Both the position numbers and the translations under genes were made by a program. From Ulva prolifera (taxonomy: Eukaryota; Chlorophyta; Ulvophyceae; Ulvales; Ulvaceae), in assembly GCA_023078555.1 (NCBI GenBank), contig CM041200.1, positions 1,178,001 to 1,242,000 on the forward strand: a stretch of DNA of 64,000 nt. Direction: 5' to 3'. How positions within the stretch are numbered: the first letter of the stretch is position 1; each line of letters starts with the position of its first letter. This document shows, piece after piece, positions 27,601-38,914 of this stretch. The notes beneath the pieces are model-generated. The model worked only from the letters and a program-made list of their open reading frames with translations. It was not told the origin of the DNA and did not search any database.

Positions 27601-28739
27601 GTGGCTTTCAGAGCCAGCGTACAGAAGACCTTGCTTAGCAGCCTGAGGCGTATTATTTTCAGACTGCTGAAGAACCTTGTTAGTGACAGCCACCCCTTGT
27701 ATGGGACCTACAGCGAAGTCACCTACCATGAAGGGAATTGTATCAGGCAGACATGCCTCCACAAGTCCCACCCTTCCTGGGAATTTCTGGTTCATTGCGG
27801 AAGTGGAATTCAGTACCTGAAGTGCCCAGTCCATCTGATCCCTGAATGCCCCCATTGTGGACAACATGCTCTGTGGGGATGCCCGATGTGGCCATGTCGC
27901 TAGATGCCTGTTTTGAAGGCGCCACGGAACCCCCCCCTTGTGCCTGAGCATCAGGAAGGTGCTCGAAATTGTCAGCTCCACTCTTTGTCCGCGTGTGAAA
28001 CGGCGACTGGCTCCTATTGTTGATTAGTTGTTGCTGGTCCTCTAGCTGCGCCTTCACTTTGTCAGAACGCTGCTGTCCTTTTGGATGTACCTTGTCTGAC
28101 AAAGCATGAGCCTTCTGCTGTTGCTCCCTGGCGGTGTCCACCTGCACAGAACCATGCTTTATGTATCCATTCACGATCACAGGAGCAATGTGTAAGGATA
28201 CACACCTCGCCATCTGGTTCGCTGGTGTGAAATGCCCTGCAGCCAGATTTACATTTTCAGCGATAGCGCAGCAACACAGCATTAAGCACAGCAACAAGTA
28301 AAAATACATAGCGCAGGGTCGAAGCTGCCATGCGAGTTACGCTCGGTAAGAGCTGGTTCAGGCGCATCTCAAGAGCGCTCACTTGACTTCGGGAAACTCT
28401 TTTTGAGCCGCGAGCTTAACACGGCGGTGCTCAATAGCAAACTTGGCTGCTTGTTCATATTTTTTGTGCTTCTCGGCATTCATCTGACCTTCCAAACAAG
28501 CGTTCGCCCATGATTCATAAATAACAATGCGCTTCGATGGAATGCTTTCCTGGTCGAGGATGGCTCGAAAGTCAGCGCTGCCAGCTTCTCCTTTTCTGAT
28601 GACCCTGGAAGTTAACTGTTATCGTACAGTTGGATTTTCACGGCTGTCGGTGGAATGACGGGGCGCACCTCCATCGCGCGTATATCAGTGGATGATCTTC
28701 TGCTTTCGATTCAGTCCGCACGCTTCGATCAGGAGCCAT
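24688..28739 (-). CDS. MPS1: MPS1/TTK-type dual-specificity mitotic kinase
   Basis: MPS1/TTK drives the spindle assembly checkpoint at kinetochores. First exons: 28739-28669, 28604-28383, 28236-28206, 28141 onward, all in phase. They encode a short start (MAPDRSVRTESK) and a helical unit (IVIYESWANACLEGQM) that may be the N-terminal TPR of the MPS1/BUB1 group. A long low-complexity linker follows (28100-26650). Kinase motifs run toward lower coordinates: Gly loop YRKLSIIGTGGTCKV (~26590), QQFAIKRV (~26390), gatekeeper region VVLECGECDLTQLL (~26215), catalytic loop HCDIKPANILL (~25905), DFGIAR (~25850), then the MPS1 activation segment GTLNYMSPESV and WSLGCILYLIVYGTLPFGD. The catalytic HRD Arg is Cys here; human TTK has Ser. 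A C-terminal tail ends in a stop at 24688. Exon borders inside the linker are not resolved. Confidence 0.85.
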
Positions 28740-29086
28740 TACACCGACGATAGATTAGCCGACGCTCGTACGTTCATCAAATTGCGCATGCGATCGCGTG
28801 TATGGACAAAGCAGAAGGGGCGAGATAGCTGGTGATGTATTGTCTACACGACCGTGCACGGTCCATACATATCTTCCGCACATTTAGCTCGATGATCCTG
28901 TGCTTCTGTTGACCTGGTTTTCAGCATGTGTCTGAATGCCAACGTGATGGGCATGCACGGTGTGAGCATTGGCCAGGCATTACGGCGTTCGTACATGCAT
29001 CGCACGATTCATAGCATTGAATTTCCGAGCTGACACTACCTGGAAGAGTCCACTACTTTCCATAAGATTCATTCATAGCCATGGAT
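28740..29086. other. Intergenic, nothing recognised
   Basis: Upstream of the MPS1 start. It should hold that gene's promoter. No open frame, repeat or RNA gene is visible. Confidence 0.4.
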
Positions 29087-30841
29087 TCAGTCAGTGCAGC
29101 TTTCTATCTTGCTCCGGGTTACGCTAATGACCTGGAGATGTAATGCAGGTCCCCTCGCTTGACACTGTGCCCTGCAAGCCCATTTTATAAACGTGTCAGC
29201 GCATCCGCATATAGCTGGCTGGTATAAGATCAGCTGATGCGGGCCCAGGTTGCAAATGATTTCCTGCACAGCAACAAACTCGGTTGTTGCGGTGGTTCCA
29301 CTAATTGACCCATCATCCAATAAGATACACGTGAAAACCGGGGAGATCCGGCTTTGGCTGATTAATAAAATACTAAGAGATGTCCTGGGCCACGTCGGCT
29401 TCCTAGCTCACTTCACCTATGCTATCAGCACGCACAGAAGTGTGCAACCATCTAACAATTTAACCCTCATCAAATCATCATCATGGATAGGAACAGGGAA
29501 TAGACCCCGGTTAAAAAACTCCTCCGCCTCAGCTAGCCCGGATCAAGAGACAGCGAGAGCGCAGCAGATATAAACGAAATCGATATTGTATGGCAGAAGA
29601 TGACCACTCTGGCATAGCGCATGTCCACAGTTAACAATGTGCACCAAAGTGTCGTGAAACACGGAAGTACATGCCACAGGCATCGTTTCGCCTGGCTGGT
29701 GTCGCTAAATCGAGCCAATGGGATACATGCAGTGCTGACGGCTGTGTCGTGCGTGCAGATCTCCGAGATATATCCCGCGGGGCCCTAGGCGTGCCAGTCG
29801 GTGTGATGCGACAGCGGCCTGGGTGACACCAAGCCTTAGTGACCAAGGTCAGCCCTGATTGATAGTTTTGTGCACCAAAGCCGTTCGATGGAGAAGAGCA
29901 TGCCATGTACTGGTGCAAGTGCATGTACCGGTGCAGAATATTTAGATATACCGGTAGTGCCGGTATATTTTTCACAGCGTGGTGTACAATACGGATTCTG
30001 CAAATCTAAGCGCCTTGTGGTCTGAGTGAATGAAAACCGTGTGGTTATTCTCGAAGTAACGGTGCCACTGCCTGTAAGCAGATACAATCGCCCCCAGCTC
30101 TATTTCAAGAGTGTGATAAATCTCCCCAGCCATGTTCATCTTAAGATTGCGGCCTATCCAAGCAACAAGGCAAAGCGTGTCCTCATGCTCCTGGTCATCA
30201 TTTTTGCCAGTCTGTCATGGTACAGCGCCGAGCACGGCGTGAGATTGTGATCATGGATGACACTGGCGAGGCATTCGATTCAAAGGAAAAGCGGAAGGCC
30301 GCACGCAGGCAGCACAGCTGGGAGTGCCTCAAAGACAATTCCGATCCTCCGCTCGATCATGCCATTACAGCGATGATTGGCTGTGGGGGTAGTGCGGTGA
30401 GTGATGCCACGACGCTGGAGGTAGAGTTTTAAGGCCTCAACCATGAACTCACCCCCTTTGTGACTGTGAAGGATGCGCACACCCGGTTCACTTGGCTTCA
30501 CCACATTCACCTGAATGCGCTCAACAAGAGATCATGTCCGCAGCCTCACTCTTTTTGCGCAGACCAACAACGAAAGTATAACGAGTGAAAGCACACATAA
30601 AAAACAAAACATATTTCACACCGCTGCTCCCAACTGGAGTGATGGAACCGGCTAAAGCAGCGTGCAGATGCTCACATGGGTATTTCGCGTGGCCTATGAG
30701 CTCACGATCATTAGTTGAGAAGTGACCCGCAGGCACTTTGCCAATTCTGCAGCCTCGACAACTATTTCTGTTGTAATGGGCAAGTCTGTATGCTCGGAAG
30801 CACACATATTCAAGATATGCAGGCACCGATTGTGGATACAT
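29087..30841 (-). pseudogene. Decayed Ty1/copia retrotransposon pol (integrase to RNase H)
   Basis: Fragments lie in the correct order on the minus strand. First is the pre-integrase zinc region and integrase start (CRGCRIGKVPAGHFSTN, then GVKYVLFFMCAFTRYTFVV), 30841-30521. Next is the integrase core (LHSHKGGEFMVEALKLYLQ, GMIERRIGIVFEAL), 30510-30280, with a further frame change to LWIECLASVIHDHNLTPCS. Last is an RNase H-like end (TTEFVAVQEIICNLGPHQL), 29320-29087. Several frameshifts and stops, absent gag and protease, and little surviving reverse transcriptase show it is dead. Flanking LTRs of its own were not identified. Confidence 0.7.
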
Positions 30842-30865
30842 GTGTATGTATCTCCGGCTAGTGCC

Positions 30866-31216
30866 TGTCAGATAGTCTATCCTTCGTACAGGTCAGACAC
30901 GCAGTCTTACGTCAGGTCAGGAGGCCAGCATCTCATACCCGTTGCGCACAGAGGTCGAACCAGAGAGATGCTGAGGGAGAGACAGAGTACTGCTAGTACC
31001 GTGAAACAGTGATAGGAATGGTTACAGATCACAATGTGCACATCCTTATATGCACACTGAACACTCAAGGTTACTGTGGGAAACCCTCTCAGGATCTCCC
31101 TCACTACATCGAGACAATCCCAGCTGGCGGCATACCCCTCCACTGGATCCGCGGATCGTCCGTGCATGGGTGCACCTGTCACCACACTGCTTCCCGCAGG
31201 CGCATGCATTGTGACA
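30866..31216 (-). mobile_element. Solo LTR, copy 1 (351 bp, 5-bp target duplication GTGCC)
   Basis: On the minus strand it starts TGTCACAATGC and ends CTATCTGACA, the TGT...ACA ends of an LTR. It is bordered on both sides by GTGCC (30861-30865 and 31217-31221), a perfect 5-bp target-site duplication. An internal CATATAAG is a plausible TATA box. The same sequence recurs at 39202-39538 and, truncated, at ~39551-39806 and 38817-38914. The duplication shows the unit inserted as a whole and that internal DNA was lost by LTR recombination. It sits next to the copia remnant but inserted independently of it. Confidence 0.8.
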
Positions 31217-31860
31217 GTGCCCTGCTAACATGAGCCAACCAAAAGTATACCAAACAATACCTCAGAGTGCAAGCTTGTGTAACGTCAGAGCTGTTCACAT
31301 GAGCTGCATGCATACATCTACACGTGCATAATTACACATGCCCATAAAGTGCCACCAGCATTCCTCAACCTGTATAATCTCACATACCAATCCCATGTGT
31401 CATGCCACCTTATGCCACAGCCTTTTGGCAGTGCGAAGTGCCAGCGCAGTACGTGCCCCATAATGCATGCATCACATGCATACCCCTGGACGGCGCTTGC
31501 ACATGCCAAGGGTGCAGCGTCAATGACCATGCCAGCCAGTCTACGTCTGTGTCTCCATACAGCAACATCCTGCTGTATTGGATTGACAGAGGATGATACA
31601 TGCCAAATCCCAATGCCCGCAGAATATCGCCAGATCTCGCGGGATGCTGCACCCTGATCCGTACAGAGATCAGCGAGCAGCGCGATTCCACAGTTCCACA
31701 GAGCTACCAGTAGCGAGGACGACACAAAGCAGGGATGGGCCTGGGCACATATATTCCAAGTGTTTTGCTGTGATCAACACAATTACCTTTGGTCGATTGG
31801 GGCGCTTCTGTTCCAGTCATTCCATTGTGTGCTTCATAAAAGAGTGGACGGGAGAAAACA
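31217..31860. other. Intergenic, no gene supported
   Basis: Sequence between the solo LTR and the CA-rich repeat. Short open frames exist on both strands but none has recognisable domains or splice structure. Confidence 0.4.
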
Positions 31861-31877
31861 AACACTGAAACCGAATC

Positions 31878-31972
31878 ACTCACACACTCACACACACGTG
31901 CGCGTGCACGCGCACACACGCACACGCACACGCACACGCACACGCACACGCACACGCACACGCTCTGTCGGG
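31878..31972 (+). repeat. CA/CACACG microsatellite on the 5' side of the retrotransposon
   Basis: A run of CACTCACACA giving way to an 8-fold or so CGCACA repeat, ending at CACACGCTCTGTCGGGTG. It abuts the presumed 5' end of the RLE retrotransposon, so both flanks of the element are CA-rich. Confidence 0.8.
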
Positions 31973-32293
31973 TGACCATCTTCGTTTGCTGTGGACGTGT
32001 GACTCGCTCCGCTATTTGCGCGTTCTGGTTCTGGGTCTAGCACTTCTCGAACCGCAAACTTAGAACGTAATTTTTGTCAAACACTGTCATAGCGTGCCGC
32101 AACGGCTTTCTCCTCGCGTTGCGAGCCGAGGGCAGCTACTGCGCAGCCTTTGGGGCAGCCGCGCGACGACCACCCCTGGTCGACCCGGTCTCTGCCTCGA
32201 GTGCCTATCACAGTGTATAAATCATAACTTTATCTTCTTTTTGTCCTCGACAGCGGGGCCAGGACCCGGTTCCTGGCCTCATACTTTCTGCGG

Positions 32294-35200
32294 GTGCGGT
32301 TGCACCAGGCGAATCCCGCCACCTTGCCCAGACATCGTGTCTCCACGAATGCTAGAGCGGAAATGCCACAAATTTCGAAGCATTCGTCGCGAAGGCGGAC
32401 GCCGGAGGACGTACTGCCGTGCCCAGTCTGCGACCGGGAACACAAGAAAGGGAGACTAGGCGCGCACTGCCGTGCACAGCATCCCGGCCACGAGTACACA
32501 CCTGAGCAGCTACGGCTACACAATTGGAGGCCGTGTCCATATTGTCATCTGCCGTTCTCTGAGTACAACGGGGCAATCGCAAAGCACGTGGCTCACTGCC
32601 ACTTTGCCCCAACACCTCTACAGCATCGCAGCAGAAGCAGAGAACAGCTGATTCCGCAAAACCCGCAGCCCGCACCGAGTTCCTCACCAGATGCGCCCCA
32701 AACACAGAGCGCGCGGGAGGACCGTTACCGCCACGAGCCGCCGCATGCGGACGACGCCTTGGTGCACCGAGCGTCGCGCTGCGACCAGGGCGCGCGGGAT
32801 ACCGACCCGCAGTGCCCTGGGGCCACGAGCGGTGACGGAGGCACCACTGGGCCGCTGGAACAGCCGGCTGCCCGCTCCGACATGGTCCTAGCATCGCATG
32901 ATGTGCACCAGTGGACCGCGGGCAGCTCGGCTGGCGGCCATTCCCCCTCAGGTGACGTCCCGTTACCAGGATCCCCCGCCGATGCCACAATGCATGAGGA
33001 CAGCCTGCCTGAGCTGCATAGTGACCCTGCTTCTGGCACTCACTTGGCCCCAGCACAACACAGACTGGGAGGCACGCGTGGGTCACCGGAGCCCGCACGC
33101 GTGGCGATTGACGCCCGTGCACTGTGGCACACGCAAGGCGGACAGACGCCGCGGCAGGCCGACCCCACCGCACCCGCGCTATCAGACCCCATGCACGCAG
33201 GGACAGCCCCATCTCCCACCCGTGCGACCGCTGCTCCCCCGGGAGATTGTCAGCAGCTCCACAGACAGCCGCGCACTGCCCCGTCCGGGGCCGGGGCGAT
33301 CGTCCCCGACATCGCACGTGCCGAGATCCACAGCGACACCGCGCGAGACTCACACATGCGGGATGCGGCGGAGCACAGCCTAGTGGACGGCGACCCACCG
33401 TCCCCCTCCCCCCTACAGCCGGCGGCCTCCCGCGGCCACGTCGGCCAGACTGTGCCCTTGGAGGGCAGGAAGGCGTGGTCAGCAGCGGTCGCGGACGCCT
33501 GCGAGACTATTGCAGACGCGGCCGAACGTGAACACGCACCCAGCGTCAACACCGCCCAAGACATCCTGCTCGGACTGCCAGTGTACGCTCTGGCAGACAA
33601 GAAAGCCAGCGATGGCCGAGGCCGCAGAGTGAATGCTCGGCTGCGTGAGCTGAAATCTCACCGCCGCGAAGCGATGACCCTGGGGGAAGCTGCGAATCTT
33701 GATCCGGGTCGCACCCCCACGCCAGCCGTTGCGGACATCGCTCTAGCGGATCGCATGTATCGCCATTGCTGCAACGGTAACACGAGCAGCGCCGCACGCT
33801 GCTTAAACCAAGACCCCATGATGGATGTTGACGATGGCACCGTCAGGCAGCTCCAGGATCTGCACCCACGCGCGCCGCCGCTTGCGGACACCGCTGAGGC
33901 CGCCGCGGCGCCGCCAGCGCAGATCGGAGCTGAGCAGTTTGAGGCTATTCTGCGCAACCTGAAGCGCGGAAAAGCCGCAGGGCCGAGCGGGTGGACGTAT
34001 GAACACATCCGCTGCGCTGGCCTCCACGACGAGCGCGCAGGGGAGGCTATCCGGCGGTACATCAACCTCATCCTTGCAGGGCGGATCCCCCACTCGGAGA
34101 CCCTGCTCGCGTCCCGCCTGATTGCGCTTGAAAAGCCATCAGGAGCCCCGCGGCCCATCGCGATCGGCGAGATCTTCATTCGACTGGCCAGCATCTGCGC
34201 CCTGGCATGTGTGCCGGACGCCGGCGCTCTGCTGGCCCCCCTCCAGATCGGCGTCGGCATCCAAGGTGGCGCCGAAATCCCTGGGCATGCCCTGCGGCCA
34301 GATTTCGCTGACCCTGCCACGGTCACCGTTTCCACAGACCTCCAGAATGCCTTCAATGAGATGTCCCGGGAGACGATGAGGACGCAGCTTGCAGAGACTC
34401 TGCCACAGCTCCTGCCGTACTTCCACACGGTGTACGGGCGGGGCAGCCCGCTAGTCGCCGTGCGACCGGACGGCACCACGGCGGAGCTGCGCAGCGAATC
34501 GGGGGTGCGACAGGGCGACCCCCTGGGCCCGCTCCTGTTCGCGCTCGCCTACCTGCCCACCCTGAAGGAAGCACAGGGGCTTGCCCCCAATGCCCTGGTC
34601 ACATCATGCCACGATGATACATATGTGCAGGGCGACGCGGAGAGCGTCGTGGCGGCTGCGAATGCCATCCTCTCGCGGCACAAGTGCAACCGCGCAAAAA
34701 CGGTCGTGTACTGCGCGGACCCTGAGAAGGCGCGCCATGTGGCGGCGCAGCTGCGGGCCTCGGTGGCCCCGGAGGGGCTCCTTGTGTGCGGCACCCCGCT
34801 TGGCACACAGGCATTCGTCGACGCCCACGTGCGGCAGCGCTGCCAGCGGACTGTGGAGCTCATCGACAAGCTCGTGGGACTGCCGCTGCAGTCCCAGTCG
34901 AAGTGGGCGGTCCTTTTCCACTGCCTGCAGAATCGGGAGGCGCATCTCCTCCGGAACACGCCGTGGACTGCGCTCCGGGAACACCTGCCAGCTGTGGAAG
35001 AGGCTACGCTGCGTGGCCTTTGCAGCATTATCGGTGTGTCTGATTTGACCCCGGCACAGGCCGAGCAGGCCATCCTGCCTCACCGCCACGGCGGCATGGG
35101 GCTCCGGCACTACTGCGAGGACGTCGCGGATGCGGCGCGCATGTCGTCCGCCGCGCTGGCTCAATGCGCCCTCGCCGACGGTGTCGAACGCGGCATGCCG

Positions 35201-36328
35201 TTCCGGGGCTGCGCAGCTGTTGAGATGCAGCAAGTGCTCGACAGACTCCGTCTGACATGGAGTGTCCACATCCCCGAGATCGCCAACAGTCCCGCGGGCG
35301 CTGCGAACTGGGCAGTTGACGAATCGGCAAAGGTGCGGCTGACCCAACTGCAGCGCGCGCTCGCCCGGGCAGAGGCTGACGGGCGCAAAGCTGCGGTCTT
35401 CCAGGCGCTGCTCGTGGCCACGAATGGCCGCTCCGCCCAGATTGCAGCAGGGGCTCGGGCAACGATGGCCCGCCTGCGCAGCTGCATGGGCGCCATCGCG
35501 TCGGCGTGGCTCATGGCGCTCCCGGGCCCCGTCACGGGCCTGTCCGACATGGAGTTCGGCGTATGCGCCCGCTTGAGGCTGGGCGAGGCCCTGCTGCCGA
35601 GCCTGGGCGACGACGGTGACTGCCCCTGTGGCCGCAGCGGGGAGTCCGGCACCCACTCGCTGGTCTGTAAGTCGCTGTGGGGGACTGTGGTCGCCCGCCA
35701 CAACCTGCTCGTTGAGGCGTGGCGCCGCGTCATCGCGCGCGGCGGCATCGCCTCCGCGGTGGAACCGCACCTGAGCAGACTCCCGCAAGGCCTCGGCCGT
35801 GGCCTCTCGGCACACCCGGCAGCAACCCACACGTCACCATCCACCACGCCCTCACTCGCCCAGGCCTCGGCCGCGCCCGCAACCTCTCATGGCGCCCAGG
35901 CTCTGCCCTCCATCCTCCCTGTGGCTGCTCCCGCAAGCACTGCCGACACCGATGCCGCGGTGCTCGGCGCTGTCGTCCTCTGCGCCGCTGCCATCCGCGC
36001 GCAGTCGCCCTGCGCCCGCGACGCGGCCGACCCCTGGCCAGCTCTCCCTGCAACAGCCCATCCTGTCTCCGACACCTCCCCTGCCTCGGCCGCGCCCGCT
36101 CCCTCCCATGGCGCCCAGGCTCCCCCTCCTGTCACGTACGCAGCTGCTGGGCGCCGGCGGCGGCCGGCGACGAGCGCGACGCCCCTGCGCCTCAACGGCC
36201 TCTGGCTGCCGGACGGTGTTCGCGGCGATCGGACAACGCCCGGATTGCCCCTTCGGCTCCTCCTCCCCGGTCGCGCAGAGGCGCTCAGCGCGGTGGCATT
36301 CTCGCGTTCTTCCCTGGCTCGCCGGTGA
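32294..36328 (+). CDS. Retrotransposon protein: C2H2 fingers + reverse transcriptase
   Basis: A single 1344-codon frame; translation might instead start at the Met at 32363. Residues ~43-63 and ~81-103 are C2H2-type fingers (CPVCDREHKKGRLGAHC; CPYCHLPFSEYNGAIAKH) that would bind target DNA. A long Pro/Ala-rich linker follows. RT begins near residue 545 (LKRGKAAGPSGWTYEHI), then LIALEKPSGAPRPIAIGEI, motif A TVSTDLQNAFNEMSR (~676), motif B RQGDPLGPLLFALA (~738) and motif C SCHDDTYVQG (~771). Near residue 1109 is a C-x-C-x8-H-x3-C knuckle (CPCGRSGESGTHSLVC). Motif C has Cys where most enzymes have Tyr or Phe two residues before the DD. After about residue 1160 the frame becomes Ala/Pro-rich and probably no longer follows the ancestral protein, because the endonuclease continues in another frame. 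Confidence 0.8.
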   Translation: MRLHQANPATLPRHRVSTNARAEMPQISKHSSRRRTPEDVLPCPVCDREHKKGRLGAHCRAQHPGHEYTPEQLRLHNWRPCPYCHLPFSEYNGAIAKHVAHCHFAPTPLQHRSRSREQLIPQNPQPAPSSSPDAPQTQSAREDRYRHEPPHADDALVHRASRCDQGARDTDPQCPGATSGDGGTTGPLEQPAARSDMVLASHDVHQWTAGSSAGGHSPSGDVPLPGSPADATMHEDSLPELHSDPASGTHLAPAQHRLGGTRGSPEPARVAIDARALWHTQGGQTPRQADPTAPALSDPMHAGTAPSPTRATAAPPGDCQQLHRQPRTAPSGAGAIVPDIARAEIHSDTARDSHMRDAAEHSLVDGDPPSPSPLQPAASRGHVGQTVPLEGRKAWSAAVADACETIADAAEREHAPSVNTAQDILLGLPVYALADKKASDGRGRRVNARLRELKSHRREAMTLGEAANLDPGRTPTPAVADIALADRMYRHCCNGNTSSAARCLNQDPMMDVDDGTVRQLQDLHPRAPPLADTAEAAAAPPAQIGAEQFEAILRNLKRGKAAGPSGWTYEHIRCAGLHDERAGEAIRRYINLILAGRIPHSETLLASRLIALEKPSGAPRPIAIGEIFIRLASICALACVPDAGALLAPLQIGVGIQGGAEIPGHALRPDFADPATVTVSTDLQNAFNEMSRETMRTQLAETLPQLLPYFHTVYGRGSPLVAVRPDGTTAELRSESGVRQGDPLGPLLFALAYLPTLKEAQGLAPNALVTSCHDDTYVQGDAESVVAAANAILSRHKCNRAKTVVYCADPEKARHVAAQLRASVAPEGLLVCGTPLGTQAFVDAHVRQRCQRTVELIDKLVGLPLQSQSKWAVLFHCLQNREAHLLRNTPWTALREHLPAVEEATLRGLCSIIGVSDLTPAQAEQAILPHRHGGMGLRHYCEDVADAARMSSAALAQCALADGVERGMPFRGCAAVEMQQVLDRLRLTWSVHIPEIANSPAGAANWAVDESAKVRLTQLQRALARAEADGRKAAVFQALLVATNGRSAQIAAGARATMARLRSCMGAIASAWLMALPGPVTGLSDMEFGVCARLRLGEALLPSLGDDGDCPCGRSGESGTHSLVCKSLWGTVVARHNLLVEAWRRVIARGGIASAVEPHLSRLPQGLGRGLSAHPAATHTSPSTTPSLAQASAAPATSHGAQALPSILPVAAPASTADTDAAVLGAVVLCAAAIRAQSPCARDAADPWPALPATAHPVSDTSPASAAPAPSHGAQAPPPVTYAAAGRRRRPATSATPLRLNGLWLPDGVRGDRTTPGLPLRLLLPGRAEALSAVAFSRSSLARR

Positions 36329-36744
36329 TCGGCGATGTGTGCGTGTCTCACCCGCTGGCTGGCTCGAATGTTCGCTCGGCGGCGACCTGTGACGGCGCCG
36401 CCGCAGCGCAAGCTGACCAGCGCAAGCGCGACAAATATGGCCGTGCGGGCTCTGGCGCATTCACCCTGGTGCCGCTCTCTCACGAGACGTACGGGAGGAT
36501 TGGCCCAGCCGCGTTCGCCTTCCTGAACCGGCTTGCCGACCTTGCTGCGGGTTCGGGCGCCGCATCCCGGCGGCTGTTCTTGGAGAATGCGATGCGCGAC
36601 CTGTCCACGACGCTGTGCCGCGCGGTGGCTCGGCAGGTGCATGCCGCTGCCCCGCTGATGGCGCGTCATGCGGGCAAAGCTGTTTTGACGGGGCTTTCGG
36701 TCCCGTCCGATGACCTCGCGCCGCTCACGGGCCACCCGGCTTGA
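36250..36744 (+). pseudogene. Restriction-like endonuclease (RLE) domain, frameshifted from the RT frame
   Basis: In the frame ending at 36744 the sequence reads GGILAFFPGSPVIGDVCVSHP, a gap, then KRDKYG and FTLVPLSHETYGRIG. This fits the RLE layout of a strand-end Asp (D-V-x-V) followed by a K-x-x-K-Y-like basic helix, as in R2-type elements that nick their target DNA. A homologous stretch in the truncated copies (IGDVSVVNP, FVPLSHETHGRLGRP) confirms that this is the conserved frame. The upstream RT uses a different frame, so one indel lies between about 35,770 and 36,250. Programmed frameshifting is possible, but decay is simpler. Confidence 0.65.
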
Positions 36745-37316
36745 GCGGCGCTGCGCACCCGCCCGGGCTGCGTGGTGGGCAGTTGCCGCTGCGTGTGCGC
36801 TCGCAGCCTTGTCCGCTTTATTGTGGTGCTGGCTCGGGCGTGCCGCGTTTCGCTGGTGTCTTCCCTGTGCGCCTGTGTGTGGCCCGCCGTTGGGGCGCGG
36901 CCGGGTGGTTTGGGCGGGCTTGGCTGGCCCCTGGGGGTTGCGGGTGCGGATTTGCGGGCGGGTGGGGTGGTGTGCGCGGGCTGGGGTTGGGGGGTTAGAG
37001 GTTGGGGGGTTGTGCTGGGGGAGGCGGGGGCCTCCCCGGGCTGGGGGTTGTTGCGGTCTCGCTGTTTGTTTGCTGGGCGGCCTTGGCTGCTTGTGCTTCC
37101 GGGGCTCGTGTGCCTTGCTGTTGGGCGGGGTTCGGGTGGGGATGGGCATGTTGGCGTGGGCGTGTGTGGGGTTGTGTGGCCGTGTCGCTGTGTCCGGCGC
37201 GGGTGCTGCCGTTGCGTGGGTGTTTTGGTGTGCGCTTCGTGTGGCTTGCTGCGTGGTGTGCGTTTCCCCTGCTTTTTGCTTGCGGTGCTACCTGCCTCGC
37301 TTGCTTTGTCCTTGTA
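36745..37316 (+). other. 3' UTR of the retrotransposon, A-poor and G/T-rich, with a G-quadruplex motif
   Basis: Between the endonuclease stop and the CA array the plus strand is almost free of A (several 60-base lines have none or one) and full of G runs and TG. At 36983-37021 four G runs of 4, 6, 6 and 5 bases are separated by 2-9 bases, a strong G-quadruplex candidate. It ends CCTTGTAAC, which contains the TGTAA poly(A) signal. Open frames here are composition artefacts. Confidence 0.65.
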
Positions 37317-38691
<1,375 letters not shown>

Positions 38692-38816
38692 GTTCACCGA
38701 TACCTGTTGACTAGTCGGGTAGTGCAGGGAGCTGGGCACCATAGCGAGCGTGCAGAAAACGACAGGAGAGAAAGATAGGGGTCACAATGCAGCACACAAT
38801 GGAATGGCTGGAACAG

Positions 38817-38914
38817 TGTCAGAAACGCTATCCTACGCAGGGCAGACGCGCAGTCCTTATGCAAGTCAAGTCAGGTAGCCAGCATTTCCATGCCTTCTGC
38901 GCACAGAGGTAGTG
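38817..38914 (-). mobile_element. LTR fragment, copy 4 (truncated)
   Basis: About 98 bases matching the end of the solo LTR family (TGTCAGAAACGCTATCC on the plus strand, through GCGCACAGAGGTAG). It is broken where unrelated sequence starting TGTTGTGGGATATCC begins. That start resembles another LTR-type 5' end but could not be followed. Confidence 0.55.

Larger units (their letters stand above)
31973..37316 (+). mobile_element. RLE-class non-LTR retrotransposon, near complete, inside CA microsatellites
   Basis: About 5.34 kb bounded by CA repeats on both sides. Order: ~320-base 5' UTR; one long frame with two N-terminal C2H2 fingers, reverse transcriptase and a CCHC knuckle; a restriction-like endonuclease in a shifted frame; a ~570-base A-poor 3' UTR; and the end TTGTAAC running straight into (CA)n. 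No LTRs or terminal inverted repeats are present. RT first, CCHC next and endonuclease last is the arrangement of early-branching non-LTR elements such as the R2, R4 and CRE groups, many of which insert at specific sequences. It carries at least one frameshift, so this copy may be inactive. Two 5'-truncated relatives lie at 42.5-43.7 kb. Confidence 0.75.

Noticed and set aside
30940-30960. tRNA-like B box (GGTTCGACC)
   Set aside because: It lies inside the LTR family and recurs in its other copies; no tRNA fold.
29087-31216. Copy 1 LTR as the 5' LTR of the copia remnant
   Set aside because: The LTR has its own 5-bp duplication on both sides, so it inserted alone relative to the neighbouring sequence.
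32352-33398. 348-codon minus-strand frame opposite the retrotransposon
   Set aside because: Shadow of a GC-rich coding frame; no recognisable domain.
34604-37149. Minus-strand frames of 408 and 420 codons opposite the RT and 3' UTR
   Set aside because: Composition shadows of the plus-strand reverse transcriptase and the C-rich complement of the G/T-rich UTR.
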